From: CBDCHC01 sp965217075 | Lineage (GTDB): Bacteria > Pseudomonadota > Gammaproteobacteria > PS1 > Pseudothioglobaceae | DNA: 64,000 bases | Direction: 5' to 3' | Assembly: GCA_965217075.1 (NCBI GenBank) | Contig: CBDCHC010000001.1 | Span: 62,001 to 126,000 of the forward strand | Part shown: positions 26,769-36,206 of the stretch, one piece after another | Layout: every line of letters starts with the position of its first letter | Numbering within the stretch: position 1 is the first letter of the stretch | Notes under the pieces: model-generated | Told to the model about the DNA's origin: nothing | The model's database searches: none | Seen by the model: the letters and a program-made list of their open reading frames with translations, nothing else | Made by a program: the position numbers and the translations under genes

Positions 26769-28048
26769 AATTCAACGCCTTTAATGTTTAACAGTTTATC
26801 TAAATAGTGCTTAGTTACGCTAATTTCAAGTATCCATTCACCAAATTCATTAACTTTCTCGCTATTAATATAACCAATTTCATAAATTTGACTGCGTACA
26901 AAATTAGCAAAAGGCTTTAAATGAATAACTTTTTTACTAATTACAGTGCTTAATTTTTCAGATATTGCGCTATATAATAAGTCAATACCAATACTATTTT
27001 TAGCACTAATCCATACTCTAAATGGAGAGCCGTTTTTATCCCTATCTATACGTGGGTTAAAATTATTTAAATTATCAATTTTATTCATAACCAGCAATGT
27101 ATTAATTTTATCAGCACCAATTTTCATTAATATTGTATTAACTTGCGATATTTTATCTAATTTATTATAATCGCTACTATCAACTATATGCAATAAAATA
27201 TCAGCTTCTACGCTCTCCTCTAATGTTGCACTAAACGCCTGAACTAAATCTGTTGGTAAATTATTAATAAAACCAACGGTATCAATCATAACAACCTTAG
27301 CTAAAGCTGGTAATATTACTTGCCTAATTGTAGCATCTAAAGTAGCAAAAAGTCTATCATCAGCATATACATCTGCCTTAGTTAATTTATTAAATAATGT
27401 TGATTTTCCTGCATTAGTATAACCAGTTAAAGTTACAACAGGGGTATTATTTTTCTTTCTTAACTTGCGCCATAAAGCCCTTCTTTTACTAACCTTTACT
27501 AAAGTTTTTTTAATATTTTTTATTCTAACTGCTATAAGTCTTTTATCGCTTTCAAGTTGAGTCTCACCAGGACCACGTAGCCCAATACCTCCTTTTTGTC
27601 TTTCTAAATGTGTCCATCCTTTAATTAATCGAGTTGATAAATGCTTAAGTTGCGCTAATTCTACCTGTAGTTTACCTTCAAAAGACCTAGCTCTTAAGGC
27701 AAATATATCTAATATTAAAGCAACTCTATCTAAAACTTGACAGTTTAAAAATTTTTCTAAATTTCGCTCTTGCGAAGGTGTTAAATCAGCATTAAAAATA
27801 ATAGTATCTATCTTATTAATTGCAATAATCTCTTTTAACTCTATAACCTTACCTTCGCCAATTAAATATTTAGCTTTTGGTGTAGTAATTTTTACAGTGT
27901 TAGTTGCAAAAATTTGTACTCCAGTGGAATTAACTAAATCAATAAATTCTTCTTTGCCATTATCTTCAATTTGATAAATTTCTACATAAATAAGCAATGC
28001 TGTCTGGGTATTGTCAATATTTTTGGTATTATTATCAAATAATTCCAT
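26753..28048 (-). CDS. hflX: Ribosome-associated GTPase HflX
   Basis: GTPase that splits stalled or heat-damaged ribosomes. 431 residues (E. coli 426). An N-terminal HflX-specific domain with FNADLTPSQERNLEK and LDIFALRARSFEGKLQVELAQ, the GLRGPGETQLESDKR segment, and the G domain with G1 GYTNAGKSTLFN near residue 207, DTVGFI and MNKIDN are present. In many gammaproteobacteria hflX follows hfq; here it lies between rnhA and lon with one-base (TAATG) and 16-base overlaps. Confidence 0.97.
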   Translation of the reverse strand: MELFDNNTKNIDNTQTALLIYVEIYQIEDNGKEEFIDLVNSTGVQIFATNTVKITTPKAKYLIGEGKVIELKEIIAINKIDTIIFNADLTPSQERNLEKFLNCQVLDRVALILDIFALRARSFEGKLQVELAQLKHLSTRLIKGWTHLERQKGGIGLRGPGETQLESDKRLIAVRIKNIKKTLVKVSKRRALWRKLRKKNNTPVVTLTGYTNAGKSTLFNKLTKADVYADDRLFATLDATIRQVILPALAKVVMIDTVGFINNLPTDLVQAFSATLEESVEADILLHIVDSSDYNKLDKISQVNTILMKIGADKINTLLVMNKIDNLNNFNPRIDRDKNGSPFRVWISAKNSIGIDLLYSAISEKLSTVISKKVIHLKPFANFVRSQIYEIGYINSEKVNEFGEWILEISVTKHYLDKLLNIKGVELWQKK

Positions 28049-28485
28049 TAAGCTAATTCATCAATTGCTTGATTAGCTAAAGAGTCTGCCGTATTATTAC
28101 CAACATTATTACTATGCCCTTTAACCCAATGCCAATTAATGTTAAATTTCTGATTTAAGATATCTAATTCTTGCCATAATTTAATATTTTTAATAAGCTT
28201 TTTATTACTACCTTGCCAGTTATTCTTTTTCCAATTATAAATCCAATTAGTAATGCCATTTATAACGTATTTAGAATCACTATATAAATCAATATTAATC
28301 TTAGTATTTTTTACATTTTCAAGCGCTTTAATAACAGCTATTATCTCCATTTGATTATTAGTAGTATAATTGCTCACTCCTTTTAAAGATTTTTTTTTAT
28401 TTTTATATTCCAACAACACTCCCCAGCCACCAATGCCAGGATTGCCCCTACATGCCCCATCTGTATATATTATAATCTTATCCAT
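28048..28485 (-). CDS. rnhA: Ribonuclease HI
   Basis: Endonuclease cutting the RNA strand of RNA-DNA hybrids. 145 residues. All four catalytic acids are visible: Asp in IYTDGACRGNPG, Glu in NNQMEIIAVIKAL, Asp in LYSDSKYVINGI, and the C-terminal Asp in NNTADSLAN, plus the WHWVKGHS handle region. It overlaps glyA by eight bases upstream and shares one base with hflX downstream. Confidence 0.97.
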   Translation of the reverse strand: MDKIIIYTDGACRGNPGIGGWGVLLEYKNKKKSLKGVSNYTTNNQMEIIAVIKALENVKNTKINIDLYSDSKYVINGITNWIYNWKKNNWQGSNKKLIKNIKLWQELDILNQKFNINWHWVKGHSNNVGNNTADSLANQAIDELA

Positions 28486-29731
28486 AAACAGGATACAAGG
28501 AACATAATTTTAATGCTTTGTTTTTTATAGCTATAATTAATTCTTTATTATCCAAATTATCACAAATATCACACATCCAATTTGCTAATTGAATGCAGTC
28601 ACTATCTTTAAAGCCACGGGTAGTAACAGCTGGAGTGCCAATACGAATACCGCTAGTTACAAAAGGAGAATTAGGGTCGTTTGGCACGCTATTCATATTA
28701 ACTGTTATATTTGCCATACCTAAAGCTTTATCCACTGCCTTGCCTGTTAATTTTTGCTTAATAAAACTTACTAAGAATAGATGGTTATCAGTGCCTTTAG
28801 AAACTACATCAAAACCTCTACTAATAAATACCTTAGCCATAGATTTAGCATTAATTATTACTTGTTTTTGGTATTGTTTATAATCATCGCTCATTGCCTC
28901 TTTAAATGCTACAGCCTTAGCAGCAATAACATGCATTAATGGACCGCCTTGGATACCAGGAAAAATAGCAGAGTTTAATTTTTTAATAATTTCAGCATTA
29001 TCTTTAGCCAAAATCAACCCTCCTCTTGGTCCGCGTAATGTTTTATGAGTTGTACTTGTAACCACATCAGCAATGTTGACTGGAGATGGGTAAAGATCAC
29101 AAGCTACTAAGCCTGCAATGTGTGCCATGTCTACTAATAAATAAGCACCAACTCTATCTGCTATATCACGAAATTTTTGCCAATCTAAAGTACGAGAGTA
29201 GGCAGAAAATCCAGCAATAATTAATTTTGGCTTATTTTTAAGCGCTATATCTTCTATATTATTGTAATCAACCTCGCCAGTAATATTATCAACACCATAT
29301 TGCACAGCATTATAGTTTATACCAGAAAAAGAAGGTTTGGCGCCGTGTGTTAAATGCCCGCCATCACTAAGAGCCATACCAAGCACAGTATCACCACTTT
29401 TTATCAATGCCTGATAAACAGCAGCATTTGCTTGAGAGCCAGAGTGAGGCTGTACATTAGCATAATCAGCATTAAATATTTTTTTTACTCTACTAATTGC
29501 TAAATTTTCTACTATATCCACGTACTTACAGCCACTATAATATCTTTTATGCGGATAACCTTCTGCATATTTATTAGTAAGCTGACTGCCTTGTGCTTGC
29601 ATAACTAATGATGAACAATAATTTTCTGATGCAATTAGCTCTATATGCTCCTCTTGTCTTATTTTCTCATTTTCAATAGCAGAAAAAACATCATTATCAA
29701 ATGACTCTAAACTATCACTCTTATTAAACAT
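28478..29731 (-). CDS. glyA: Serine hydroxymethyltransferase
   Basis: PLP enzyme interconverting serine and glycine with tetrahydrofolate, the main source of one-carbon units. 417 residues, same as E. coli. Signatures: HIELIASENYCS, NVQPHSGSQANAA, the PLP lysine segment VVTSTTHKTLRGPRGG, and the C-terminal RIGTPAVTTRGF. It is divergent from alr across a 45-base spacer. Confidence 0.98.
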   Translation of the reverse strand: MFNKSDSLESFDNDVFSAIENEKIRQEEHIELIASENYCSSLVMQAQGSQLTNKYAEGYPHKRYYSGCKYVDIVENLAISRVKKIFNADYANVQPHSGSQANAAVYQALIKSGDTVLGMALSDGGHLTHGAKPSFSGINYNAVQYGVDNITGEVDYNNIEDIALKNKPKLIIAGFSAYSRTLDWQKFRDIADRVGAYLLVDMAHIAGLVACDLYPSPVNIADVVTSTTHKTLRGPRGGLILAKDNAEIIKKLNSAIFPGIQGGPLMHVIAAKAVAFKEAMSDDYKQYQKQVIINAKSMAKVFISRGFDVVSKGTDNHLFLVSFIKQKLTGKAVDKALGMANITVNMNSVPNDPNSPFVTSGIRIGTPAVTTRGFKDSDCIQLANWMCDICDNLDNKELIIAIKNKALKLCSLYPVYG

Positions 29732-29756
29732 AATATAAAATATAAAATATAAAATA
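29732..29756. repeat. AATATAA tandem repeat in the glyA-alr spacer
   Basis: Three perfect copies of the 7-base unit AATATAA (29732-29752) plus AATA, beginning at the base next to the glyA ATG. The whole divergent spacer is only 45 bases, so the repeat forms the glyA leader and may contribute to -10-like sequences for both genes. Confidence 0.75.
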
Positions 29757-29776
29757 CTATTTTAACCTAAAAAACT

Positions 29777-30835
29777 ATGCAAAAATGCACTGCAACTATT
29801 AACCTTGATGCAATTTATAATAATTATCTATATGCTAAATTTTTAGCCAAAAAAAATAAAATTATAGCAGTAATTAAAGCAAATGCTTATGGTCATGGTC
29901 TCGTTTATGTTGCTAATAAATTAGCAAAAATTGCTGATGGTTTTGCTGTAGCTAATATTGACGAAGCTATGCAGCTTAGAAACATTGGTATAAATAATAA
30001 AATTATAATTTTAAATGGTATTTTTACTGCAGCAGAGCTAATAATTAGTATAAAAAATAATTTTAATGTTGTAGTGCACAACAATATACAATTACAATTA
30101 TTAGCTAATATAAATAATAAATTAACTATATGGTTAAAATTTAATTCTGGTATGAATCGCCTAGGTTTTAACGCACATCAATTTAAAAATGCTTTAACAC
30201 AATTACAAAGTAATAAAAATATTAAAATAATTTTAATGAGTCATTTAGCTTGTGCTGATGATATTAATAGTGATTTTACTAAACAACAAATAATAAAATT
30301 TAATCATCTAACTACAACATCAAAACTAGCAAAATCATTAGCTAATTCTGCTGGTATATTGCATTGGGAAAGTAGCTGTTTTGATTATAATCGTATTGGA
30401 ATTATGTTATTTGGTATATCCCCTATTGCTATGTATAGTAAAAAATTACAAATGTCTATGACATTAAGCGCCCCTATTATTGCTATTCAAACTATTAAAA
30501 GTGGAGATAGCGTAGGTTATAACAGAAAATTCATTAGTAAAAAAAATATGACTATTGCTATAGTTGCTATTGGTTATGGTGACGGTTATCCACGCATTAG
30601 CAAACCAACTCCTGTTTACTTAAACAATAAACATACTAATACTTTAGGAGTCGTATCTATGGATAGCCTTATAATTGATATAACAAATATAGCAACTAAA
30701 ATAGGTGATATAGTTGAATTATTTGGCGCTAATATAGATATCAATCAATTGGCACAAACTGCAAATACTATTAGCTATGAATTAATTTGTAGAATAACTC
30801 ATAGAGTTAAAAAAAAATATTTAGGTACTATATAG
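29777..30835 (+). CDS. alr: Alanine racemase
   Basis: PLP enzyme making D-alanine for peptidoglycan. 352 residues (E. coli Alr 359). The PLP lysine lies in AVIKANAYGHG near residue 34; other signatures are LKFNSGMNRLGF, RIGIMLFGISP, and the catalytic-tyrosine region VGYNRKF near residue 245. No Shine-Dalgarno sequence. It begins the plus-strand run alr-ligase-tolQRA-minC-frr-cmoB. Confidence 0.97.
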   Translation: MQKCTATINLDAIYNNYLYAKFLAKKNKIIAVIKANAYGHGLVYVANKLAKIADGFAVANIDEAMQLRNIGINNKIIILNGIFTAAELIISIKNNFNVVVHNNIQLQLLANINNKLTIWLKFNSGMNRLGFNAHQFKNALTQLQSNKNIKIILMSHLACADDINSDFTKQQIIKFNHLTTTSKLAKSLANSAGILHWESSCFDYNRIGIMLFGISPIAMYSKKLQMSMTLSAPIIAIQTIKSGDSVGYNRKFISKKNMTIAIVAIGYGDGYPRISKPTPVYLNNKHTNTLGVVSMDSLIIDITNIATKIGDIVELFGANIDINQLAQTANTISYELICRITHRVKKKYLGTI

Positions 30836-30859
30836 TGCATTATTTTTTAAAATTAAAAA

Positions 30860-32908
30860 ATGTTAGTTAATAAAAATATACAATTAACATTATTAGGGTT
30901 TTTGTTAATAATACTATCAATTTCAGCGCCGTGGATTGATACAACAGTTTCTAATCATTCATTTGTTAAAAGTTATATAGCTGGAATAGGTAGTGGGTTT
31001 CTATTTTTATTAACTTTAACTAATATAGTCAATAAAGATAAGCTTGTATTACGCATAAGTTATATAAAAATAACTTTATTAGCATTATTTATGCTAGGAA
31101 CTTTAAGTATTCTGTGGAGCAATAATATTGATTTTAGTATTAATAAATGGTTAATTTGGCTTAATATTTTTTTTATATTTAATATTGCATATAATTTAAA
31201 TATGAATTACAACAATTTAGTTAAATTATCTATGTATCTAACTATTGCTGGATTCATTATAGCTATAATTGGGATTTGGCAGCATTTATTTAACTTTGAT
31301 TTATTAACTCAAGCAGCTCCTCCCTCTTCTACTTTTGGCAATAAAAACATGGCAACACAGCCATTAATATTAATACTACCATTGACATTTTTTTTATTTA
31401 TCTCTCTTAAAAATTATACCAAAATTATTTTAACTGCAGTTATGATTACTACTATAGCTATTTTTATTTTTTATACTAAAACTAGATCAGCTTGGCTTGC
31501 TATAATAGTTGAAATAATATTTATTATTATTTTTGCTACTAGTCAAAGAAAACAAATTAAAAATTACATTAGCTGGAATAAAATTAAAACTATTGTTAGT
31601 GTTATTATGCTAACCACTGTTTTGGTTTTTATAAATTTTGACGTTAACGGTTTTAATCCATTTTGGCATACAATTGATCATAAGATAATGCAATTAAGTA
31701 CAGATATAACTAATAATAATTATATTCGTTATCATATTTATGATAGTGCTATAAATATGATTAAAGACAGTCCGATTTTTGGTAGCGGGCTTGGAACTTG
31801 GTTTCATAATGAAGTAGAAGGAGGTTACAATACTTATAAAGTAGCATCTTTTCAACGAGTACACAATGATGTATTAGAATTAGGAGTTGAGCTTGGTAGC
31901 CTTGGTGTATTAATATTTTTAATGACAATACTTAGTTTGGTTAAAGCTGTTATTGTTATTTGCCGTCAAAACAATAAATTATCTGTATTTTATTTTTTTA
32001 TTACAGTAGCATTAGCTGGCTCTTTTACTAATATGCAATTTAGTTTTCCTTATCAGTTAGCAGTACCAGCTACTTTATTTGGTTTATATGCAGGGCTTAT
32101 TGCCAAACAATCAGAGTTATTTATAATACCAATTAAAGAAATTACTATAAAGTTAAATGCTTTAATTAAAAAAATTATTTATAGTTTTTTTATCACTATA
32201 TTTTTAATAATTAGTTGGTTTTATATAGAGTGGATTGCAACTTACACTAGACTTAATAAATTTTATAAATATGAAAATTTTAATAGATTACAACAACTTA
32301 AAACAACTATATATCACTTAGAACTACAAAATATTTTAGCGTTTTTATCTAATGATTATCTGCATAAAAAACAATATAATCAAGTATTAAAAATAGAAAA
32401 ACATCTTACAAATTATTGGCCCAATTCAACTAACTCTTTATATCGCTATGCTTTTTCTTTGTATAAATTAAAACAATATAATAAGGCATTAAAAATTGCT
32501 AAAATTGGGGTTAAGTCATCAGGTTATGGTATGTATAGCAATCAAGCCTTACTTATACAAATTTATCATGCTATGGGTGATACTAAAAATGGTATAAAAG
32601 CTTTCATAAAATTATCATCTATTGCAGAACAGAAATTAAAACTAAGTTTATATGCACAACAAATATTAATTGCTTATGCAATGCAAGTTCCTGTGCTTTT
32701 TAAATATATAGATATACTTTACGCCAAATTTATAAAATACAGTGGATATTCTTGTATAGTAGAAAATAATATGGCAGCTTATTATGTGTATAAGAAGCAA
32801 TATATTAAAGCAGCTAAACATAGTAAAAATATCCTCCTTCATAAAGAAAATAAATGCATTAATAATAATATTGTTAAAATCTTAAAAAACAAAGGATTAT
32901 TAAACTAA
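30860..32908 (+). CDS. O-antigen ligase/polymerase-like (Wzy_C) membrane protein with TPR-like tail
   Basis: 682 residues with about a dozen hydrophobic helices across residues 5-460 and a soluble C-terminal part (about 470-682) rich in Lys/Tyr/Leu helices that resemble tetratricopeptide repeats. The family core is seen in PPSSTFGNKNMATQPL, TKTRSAWLA and the large periplasmic loop SPIFGSGLGTWFHN...RVHNDVLELGVELG. Such proteins transfer or polymerise undecaprenyl-linked glycans onto LPS lipid A core or onto pilin (PglL type). The TPR-like tail fits PglL/O-ligase hybrids. No other glycan genes are adjacent, so the substrate is not inferable. Confidence 0.8.
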   Translation: MLVNKNIQLTLLGFLLIILSISAPWIDTTVSNHSFVKSYIAGIGSGFLFLLTLTNIVNKDKLVLRISYIKITLLALFMLGTLSILWSNNIDFSINKWLIWLNIFFIFNIAYNLNMNYNNLVKLSMYLTIAGFIIAIIGIWQHLFNFDLLTQAAPPSSTFGNKNMATQPLILILPLTFFLFISLKNYTKIILTAVMITTIAIFIFYTKTRSAWLAIIVEIIFIIIFATSQRKQIKNYISWNKIKTIVSVIMLTTVLVFINFDVNGFNPFWHTIDHKIMQLSTDITNNNYIRYHIYDSAINMIKDSPIFGSGLGTWFHNEVEGGYNTYKVASFQRVHNDVLELGVELGSLGVLIFLMTILSLVKAVIVICRQNNKLSVFYFFITVALAGSFTNMQFSFPYQLAVPATLFGLYAGLIAKQSELFIIPIKEITIKLNALIKKIIYSFFITIFLIISWFYIEWIATYTRLNKFYKYENFNRLQQLKTTIYHLELQNILAFLSNDYLHKKQYNQVLKIEKHLTNYWPNSTNSLYRYAFSLYKLKQYNKALKIAKIGVKSSGYGMYSNQALLIQIYHAMGDTKNGIKAFIKLSSIAEQKLKLSLYAQQILIAYAMQVPVLFKYIDILYAKFIKYSGYSCIVENNMAAYYVYKKQYIKAAKHSKNILLHKENKCINNNIVKILKNKGLLN

Positions 32909-32942
32909 AATAATAATTTAATTTAATTTAAGATATTTATTA

Positions 32943-33578
32943 ATGAATGAAAAACTATCAATACTAAGTTTAATTATAAATGCTAGCATAGTAGTACAAA
33001 TTATCATGATAATACTAATTATTATGTCAATATATTCATGGACTATAATTGCATCTCGTCAAAGAAAAATAAACCATGCTAATAGAGAAATAGAATTATT
33101 TTGCCATAAATTAGATAATGTACGCGATATAACTGAAATGCATAACTATAGCGTAGACAAACATTCAACTATGGCGACGATATTTAATAAAAGTTATTAT
33201 GAACTTAATAATTCTGGCAAACATAATATAGAAAGAGCTTATAGGAAAATTAATTTATTAATAAACAATAATATAGAAAAACTAGAAGACTCTATTTCTA
33301 ACTTAGCTATGATAGCTAACTCTAGTCCGTACATAGGTTTATTTGGCACCGTCTGGGGTATTATGAACTCATTTTTAGGACTTGCTTCTGTTAAACAAGC
33401 AACTATAGCTGTTGTAGCGCCAGGTATTGCTGAAGCCTTAATTGCTACAGCATTTGGCTTATTTGCTGCTATTCCAGCCAGCATATATTACAATACCATA
33501 ACTGCTAAAACAGCAAATATAGCAGCTAAGTATAGCTATTTTGCTGAAATATTTCTAATAAAAATTAAAAGCAACTAA
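32943..33578 (+). CDS. tolQ: Tol-Pal system motor subunit TolQ
   Basis: Inner-membrane subunit of the proton-driven Tol motor that constricts the outer membrane at division. 211 residues; one helix near 15-33 and two near 120-145 and 160-185 in the usual three-helix MotA/TolQ/ExbB layout, with SSPYIGLFGTVWGIMNSF and GIAEALIATAFGLFAAIPA as signatures. Its stop and the tolR start share a base (TAATG). TolQ is preferred over ExbB because tolR and a TolA-like protein follow. Confidence 0.93.
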   Translation: MNEKLSILSLIINASIVVQIIMIILIIMSIYSWTIIASRQRKINHANREIELFCHKLDNVRDITEMHNYSVDKHSTMATIFNKSYYELNNSGKHNIERAYRKINLLINNNIEKLEDSISNLAMIANSSPYIGLFGTVWGIMNSFLGLASVKQATIAVVAPGIAEALIATAFGLFAAIPASIYYNTITAKTANIAAKYSYFAEIFLIKIKSN

Positions 33579-34027
33579 TGTTAAATGCTCCACAGCGCCA
33601 ACTAAAAAAAGTTAATGCTAATATAAATATAGTGCCTTATATTGATGTAATGTTGGTGCTGTTAATTATTTTTATGATGACAACTCCGATTATAGAGCAA
33701 GGTATTGAAATAAATTTACCACAATCAGCTACTAATGAAATTATAGATTTTTCTAATAACAGACCAACTATTGTAAGTATTGATAAAAATAGTAAATACT
33801 ATATTAATTCACTAGATGATGAGACGCCTGATGATGATAAAAATTTAAAATTAACTACTATTGTAGCAATGATTAAAGGTAGAGCAGCTATATATAATAA
33901 TATGCAAATATATATTCGTGCTGATAAGGCTGTAAATTATGGGGTGGTAGTAGACTTAATGTCTTTTTTACAAAAAAATGGTGTTAATAAAGTAGGAATA
34001 ATAACAGAGTCAGTTAATGAAAATTAA
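33578..34027 (+). CDS. tolR: Tol-Pal system protein TolR
   Basis: Inner-membrane, mainly periplasmic partner of TolQ. 149 residues. The single helix (about 18-38) carries the conserved proton-path aspartate in VPYIDVMLVLLIIFMMT, followed by PIIEQGIEINLPQS and the periplasmic domain ending IYIRADKAVNYGVVVDLM. It overlaps tolA by 11 bases. Confidence 0.95.
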   Translation: MLNAPQRQLKKVNANINIVPYIDVMLVLLIIFMMTTPIIEQGIEINLPQSATNEIIDFSNNRPTIVSIDKNSKYYINSLDDETPDDDKNLKLTTIVAMIKGRAAIYNNMQIYIRADKAVNYGVVVDLMSFLQKNGVNKVGIITESVNEN

Positions 34028-35159
34028 AATACCATGTTTTATTAAAGAAAATTATATAACACTACTGCTTGTTATTATTATACATATTGCTGTATTTTCT
34101 TTAATTTTTATAAACCATAATATTACTACAATTAAGAAAAAAAATCGTCCAATAATAACAGAAAATAAAATTACTACTGCAAGAGTTATTGACGTAAAGA
34201 TAATAGAACAAGAAAAACAACGCTTAATCAATCTTAAAAAAATTAAACAATTAAAGCTTGTTAGAGAAAAACAAGAATTAGCTAAACTTAAAAAAAAGCA
34301 AAACTTAGCTAAAAAAATTACAAAGACTGAAAAAAATAAATTAGCTAAAGCTAAAGCAGAAAAAAATAAATTATTATTAGAAACAAAAAAAATTAAACAA
34401 GAGAGGCAAAAACTATTAACTACTAATAAAAAAATAAAAAATAAATTAGGCAAAATAAATAAAAATATTAAAAGTGCTGAAAAGCAAATAAAAAAAATTA
34501 AACAAAATATTAAAAGTGCTGAGAAATTATTAACTACTAAAAAAATACAAAAAAAGAAAATTGATAGGTTATTAAAAAATAAAAAATATATAGAAACAGC
34601 GCTAAAAAAACAAAATAAAAAACTATTATCTATTAAAAAAGCAACCAATACTAAATCAACAAAATATAAAAAATTACTTGAAGAGATAAATAAATCAAGG
34701 TTAAAATTAGCTAAAATTAAAAAACAAGAGCGGTTAGCTAAAAAAGAAAAAATAATAATTAATAATAAAATATCACAACAAAAACAACAACTAAAAAACT
34801 TACAAAGAAAAAAAGTAAAAGAAGAAAAGGCAAAAAAAATAAGAGAACTTGAGCTTAAAAAACAATTAAAGCGTTTAGCAAAAAATTACCAAGCGCAAAT
34901 AGAAGCTAAAGTTAGGAGTAATTGGCGCTTACCTAGTGCTAAAAATTATTGGAGTTGTGAAGTTAATATAACACAAGATATAAATGGAATAGTAAAAAAC
35001 ATTATAATAGATAGCTGTAATATTAATAATAAAAACCAATTGTTTTCCTTTAAAAATTCAATAGAAAGAGCTGTTATTAAGTCATCACCACTACCAGTTG
35101 CTGCTGATAAAAGCATTTATGATAAATATATTTTATTTTATTTTAAAGCATCACCATGA
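34017..35159 (+). CDS. tolA: TolA-like cell envelope spanning protein
   Basis: Links the TolQR motor to Pal and TolB. 380 residues: a membrane helix (about 14-32), a very long Lys-rich helical/coiled-coil domain (about 55-290) that should span the periplasm, and a C-terminal domain (about 290-380) with YQAQIEAKVRSNWRLP, CEVNITQDINGIVKNI and SIERAVIKSSPLPV, typical of TolA domain III. The Lys content is extreme because AT-rich AAA/AAT codons dominate. The ATGA at its end starts the next gene. Confidence 0.9.
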   Translation: MKIKIPCFIKENYITLLLVIIIHIAVFSLIFINHNITTIKKKNRPIITENKITTARVIDVKIIEQEKQRLINLKKIKQLKLVREKQELAKLKKKQNLAKKITKTEKNKLAKAKAEKNKLLLETKKIKQERQKLLTTNKKIKNKLGKINKNIKSAEKQIKKIKQNIKSAEKLLTTKKIQKKKIDRLLKNKKYIETALKKQNKKLLSIKKATNTKSTKYKKLLEEINKSRLKLAKIKKQERLAKKEKIIINNKISQQKQQLKNLQRKKVKEEKAKKIRELELKKQLKRLAKNYQAQIEAKVRSNWRLPSAKNYWSCEVNITQDINGIVKNIIIDSCNINNKNQLFSFKNSIERAVIKSSPLPVAADKSIYDKYILFYFKASP

Positions 35160-35533
35160 TAGACAATAATAAAAAACAAGTGAACATACAAATTATGCAA
35201 ATATTAAAAAACTGGGGCTTAGATAATAAAGAAAAATTACTACTACTCAATTTGCCAAAACAAATAAAAGCAAGATATTTACACTCTTACGAATCTGGTG
35301 AAAAAGTTTTTGATTTTAACGATGAATTAATTCTACGTTTTAAAATTATCTCAGGCATTTACTCGTCCTTACAAACTAGTTATCCAACTAATACACAGTA
35401 TGCTAGTATATGGTTAAGACGTAAAAATAAAAGATTTAATAATACTGCGCCGCTTGTAGTCATGCTAAATAGCATTGAAAATATGCAACAAGTTTGGTCT
35501 TTTTTAGATTGCACTCAAAATTGGAAAAATTAA
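35156..35533 (+). CDS. Orphan MbcA/ParS-type (DUF2384) protein
   Basis: 125 residues. The C-terminal two thirds resemble the toxin-binding domain of Xre/MbcA/ParS antitoxins: LKNWGLDNKEKLLLL..., ELILRFKIISGIYSSLQTSYP, ASIWLRRKNKRFNNTAPLVVML and a final VWSFLDC. In antitoxins this domain binds a RES-domain toxin and is fused to a DNA-binding domain; here the first 20 residues are too short for a full helix-turn-helix beyond the WGL region, and no toxin gene is adjacent. It overlaps tolA by four bases and lies nine bases before the preferred minC start, so it is co-expressed with envelope and division genes. Function unknown; family assignment by motif recall only. Confidence 0.7.
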   Translation: MIDNNKKQVNIQIMQILKNWGLDNKEKLLLLNLPKQIKARYLHSYESGEKVFDFNDELILRFKIISGIYSSLQTSYPTNTQYASIWLRRKNKRFNNTAPLVVMLNSIENMQQVWSFLDCTQNWKN

Positions 35534-35541
35534 ATAAAATT

Positions 35542-36174
35542 GTGAATAAACCTGCAGAATTAATTTATAATTTCATAATAGATACTGATGACATGGCTAT
35601 ATTGGCAGTAAAAATCAAAAAACTCACTAATTTAACTGGAGCAGTAATTCTTGATATCAATAACGATCATTTTATGGCTAATAATTTAGCTATAATAATT
35701 GAGTTATTAAGTCAAAAGCAATTAATTACTATAGGTATTCGTAGCAAAAAAGCCAATATAATTAAATTTGCTAAATTTTCTAATTTAGTTATATTTGATA
35801 AAATAAAGCCAATTAAAACAGCAGCAATTGATTCTTATAAGCCAGCAATAAAACCTTTAAGAGTAATAAAAAATAATATTTTAGCTAATGAACAAATATA
35901 TATAAAAAATAAAGATATAGTGTTATTAGGTGATTTAGATAGTCATGCTGATATTATTAGTGATACAAATATTACTATATACGGCAACTCTTATGGCAGT
36001 ATAATTGCTGGAGTAAAAGATAAAAATGCTATGATTTTTACTTATAATTTTCAAGCAAAATTAATAGCTATAAATGGTATTTATAAAAAATTTAACAATA
36101 TACCAGTAAATATTTTAAATAAAACTTTAATAATAACCTTAAATAAAGAAAAACTAAATTTTAAAGTATTATAA
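35542..36174 (+). CDS. minC: Septum site-determining protein MinC
   Basis: Inhibitor of FtsZ polymerisation that blocks division at the poles. 210 residues from GTG at 35542, chosen because it lies just after the preceding stop and fits the family N-terminus (AELIYNFIIDTDD); TTG codons at 35494 and 35521 are alternatives inside the upstream gene. The N-terminal FtsZ-binding domain (about 1-90) is followed by a linker and the C-terminal beta-helix with VLLGDLDSHADIISDTNITIYGNSYGSIIAG near residue 125-160, the MinD-binding signature. minD and minE are not adjacent. Confidence 0.88.
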   Translation: MNKPAELIYNFIIDTDDMAILAVKIKKLTNLTGAVILDINNDHFMANNLAIIIELLSQKQLITIGIRSKKANIIKFAKFSNLVIFDKIKPIKTAAIDSYKPAIKPLRVIKNNILANEQIYIKNKDIVLLGDLDSHADIISDTNITIYGNSYGSIIAGVKDKNAMIFTYNFQAKLIAINGIYKKFNNIPVNILNKTLIITLNKEKLNFKVL

Positions 36175-36206
36175 AATTAGTATTTTTTTCTACCATATAA
36201 TTATAA

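Noticed and set aside
29732..29756. Short direct repeats considered as a CRISPR-like array
   Set aside because: A 7-base AT unit without spacers is a simple tandem repeat.
34052..34648. Hydrophobic 198-residue frame opposite tolA
   Set aside because: Complement of Lys-rich AAA/AAT codons gives Phe/Leu/Ile codons; an artefact of the TolA coiled coil.
35156..35533. Complete toxin-antitoxin system
   Set aside because: No RES-domain or other toxin frame is found on either side; neighbours are tolA and minC.
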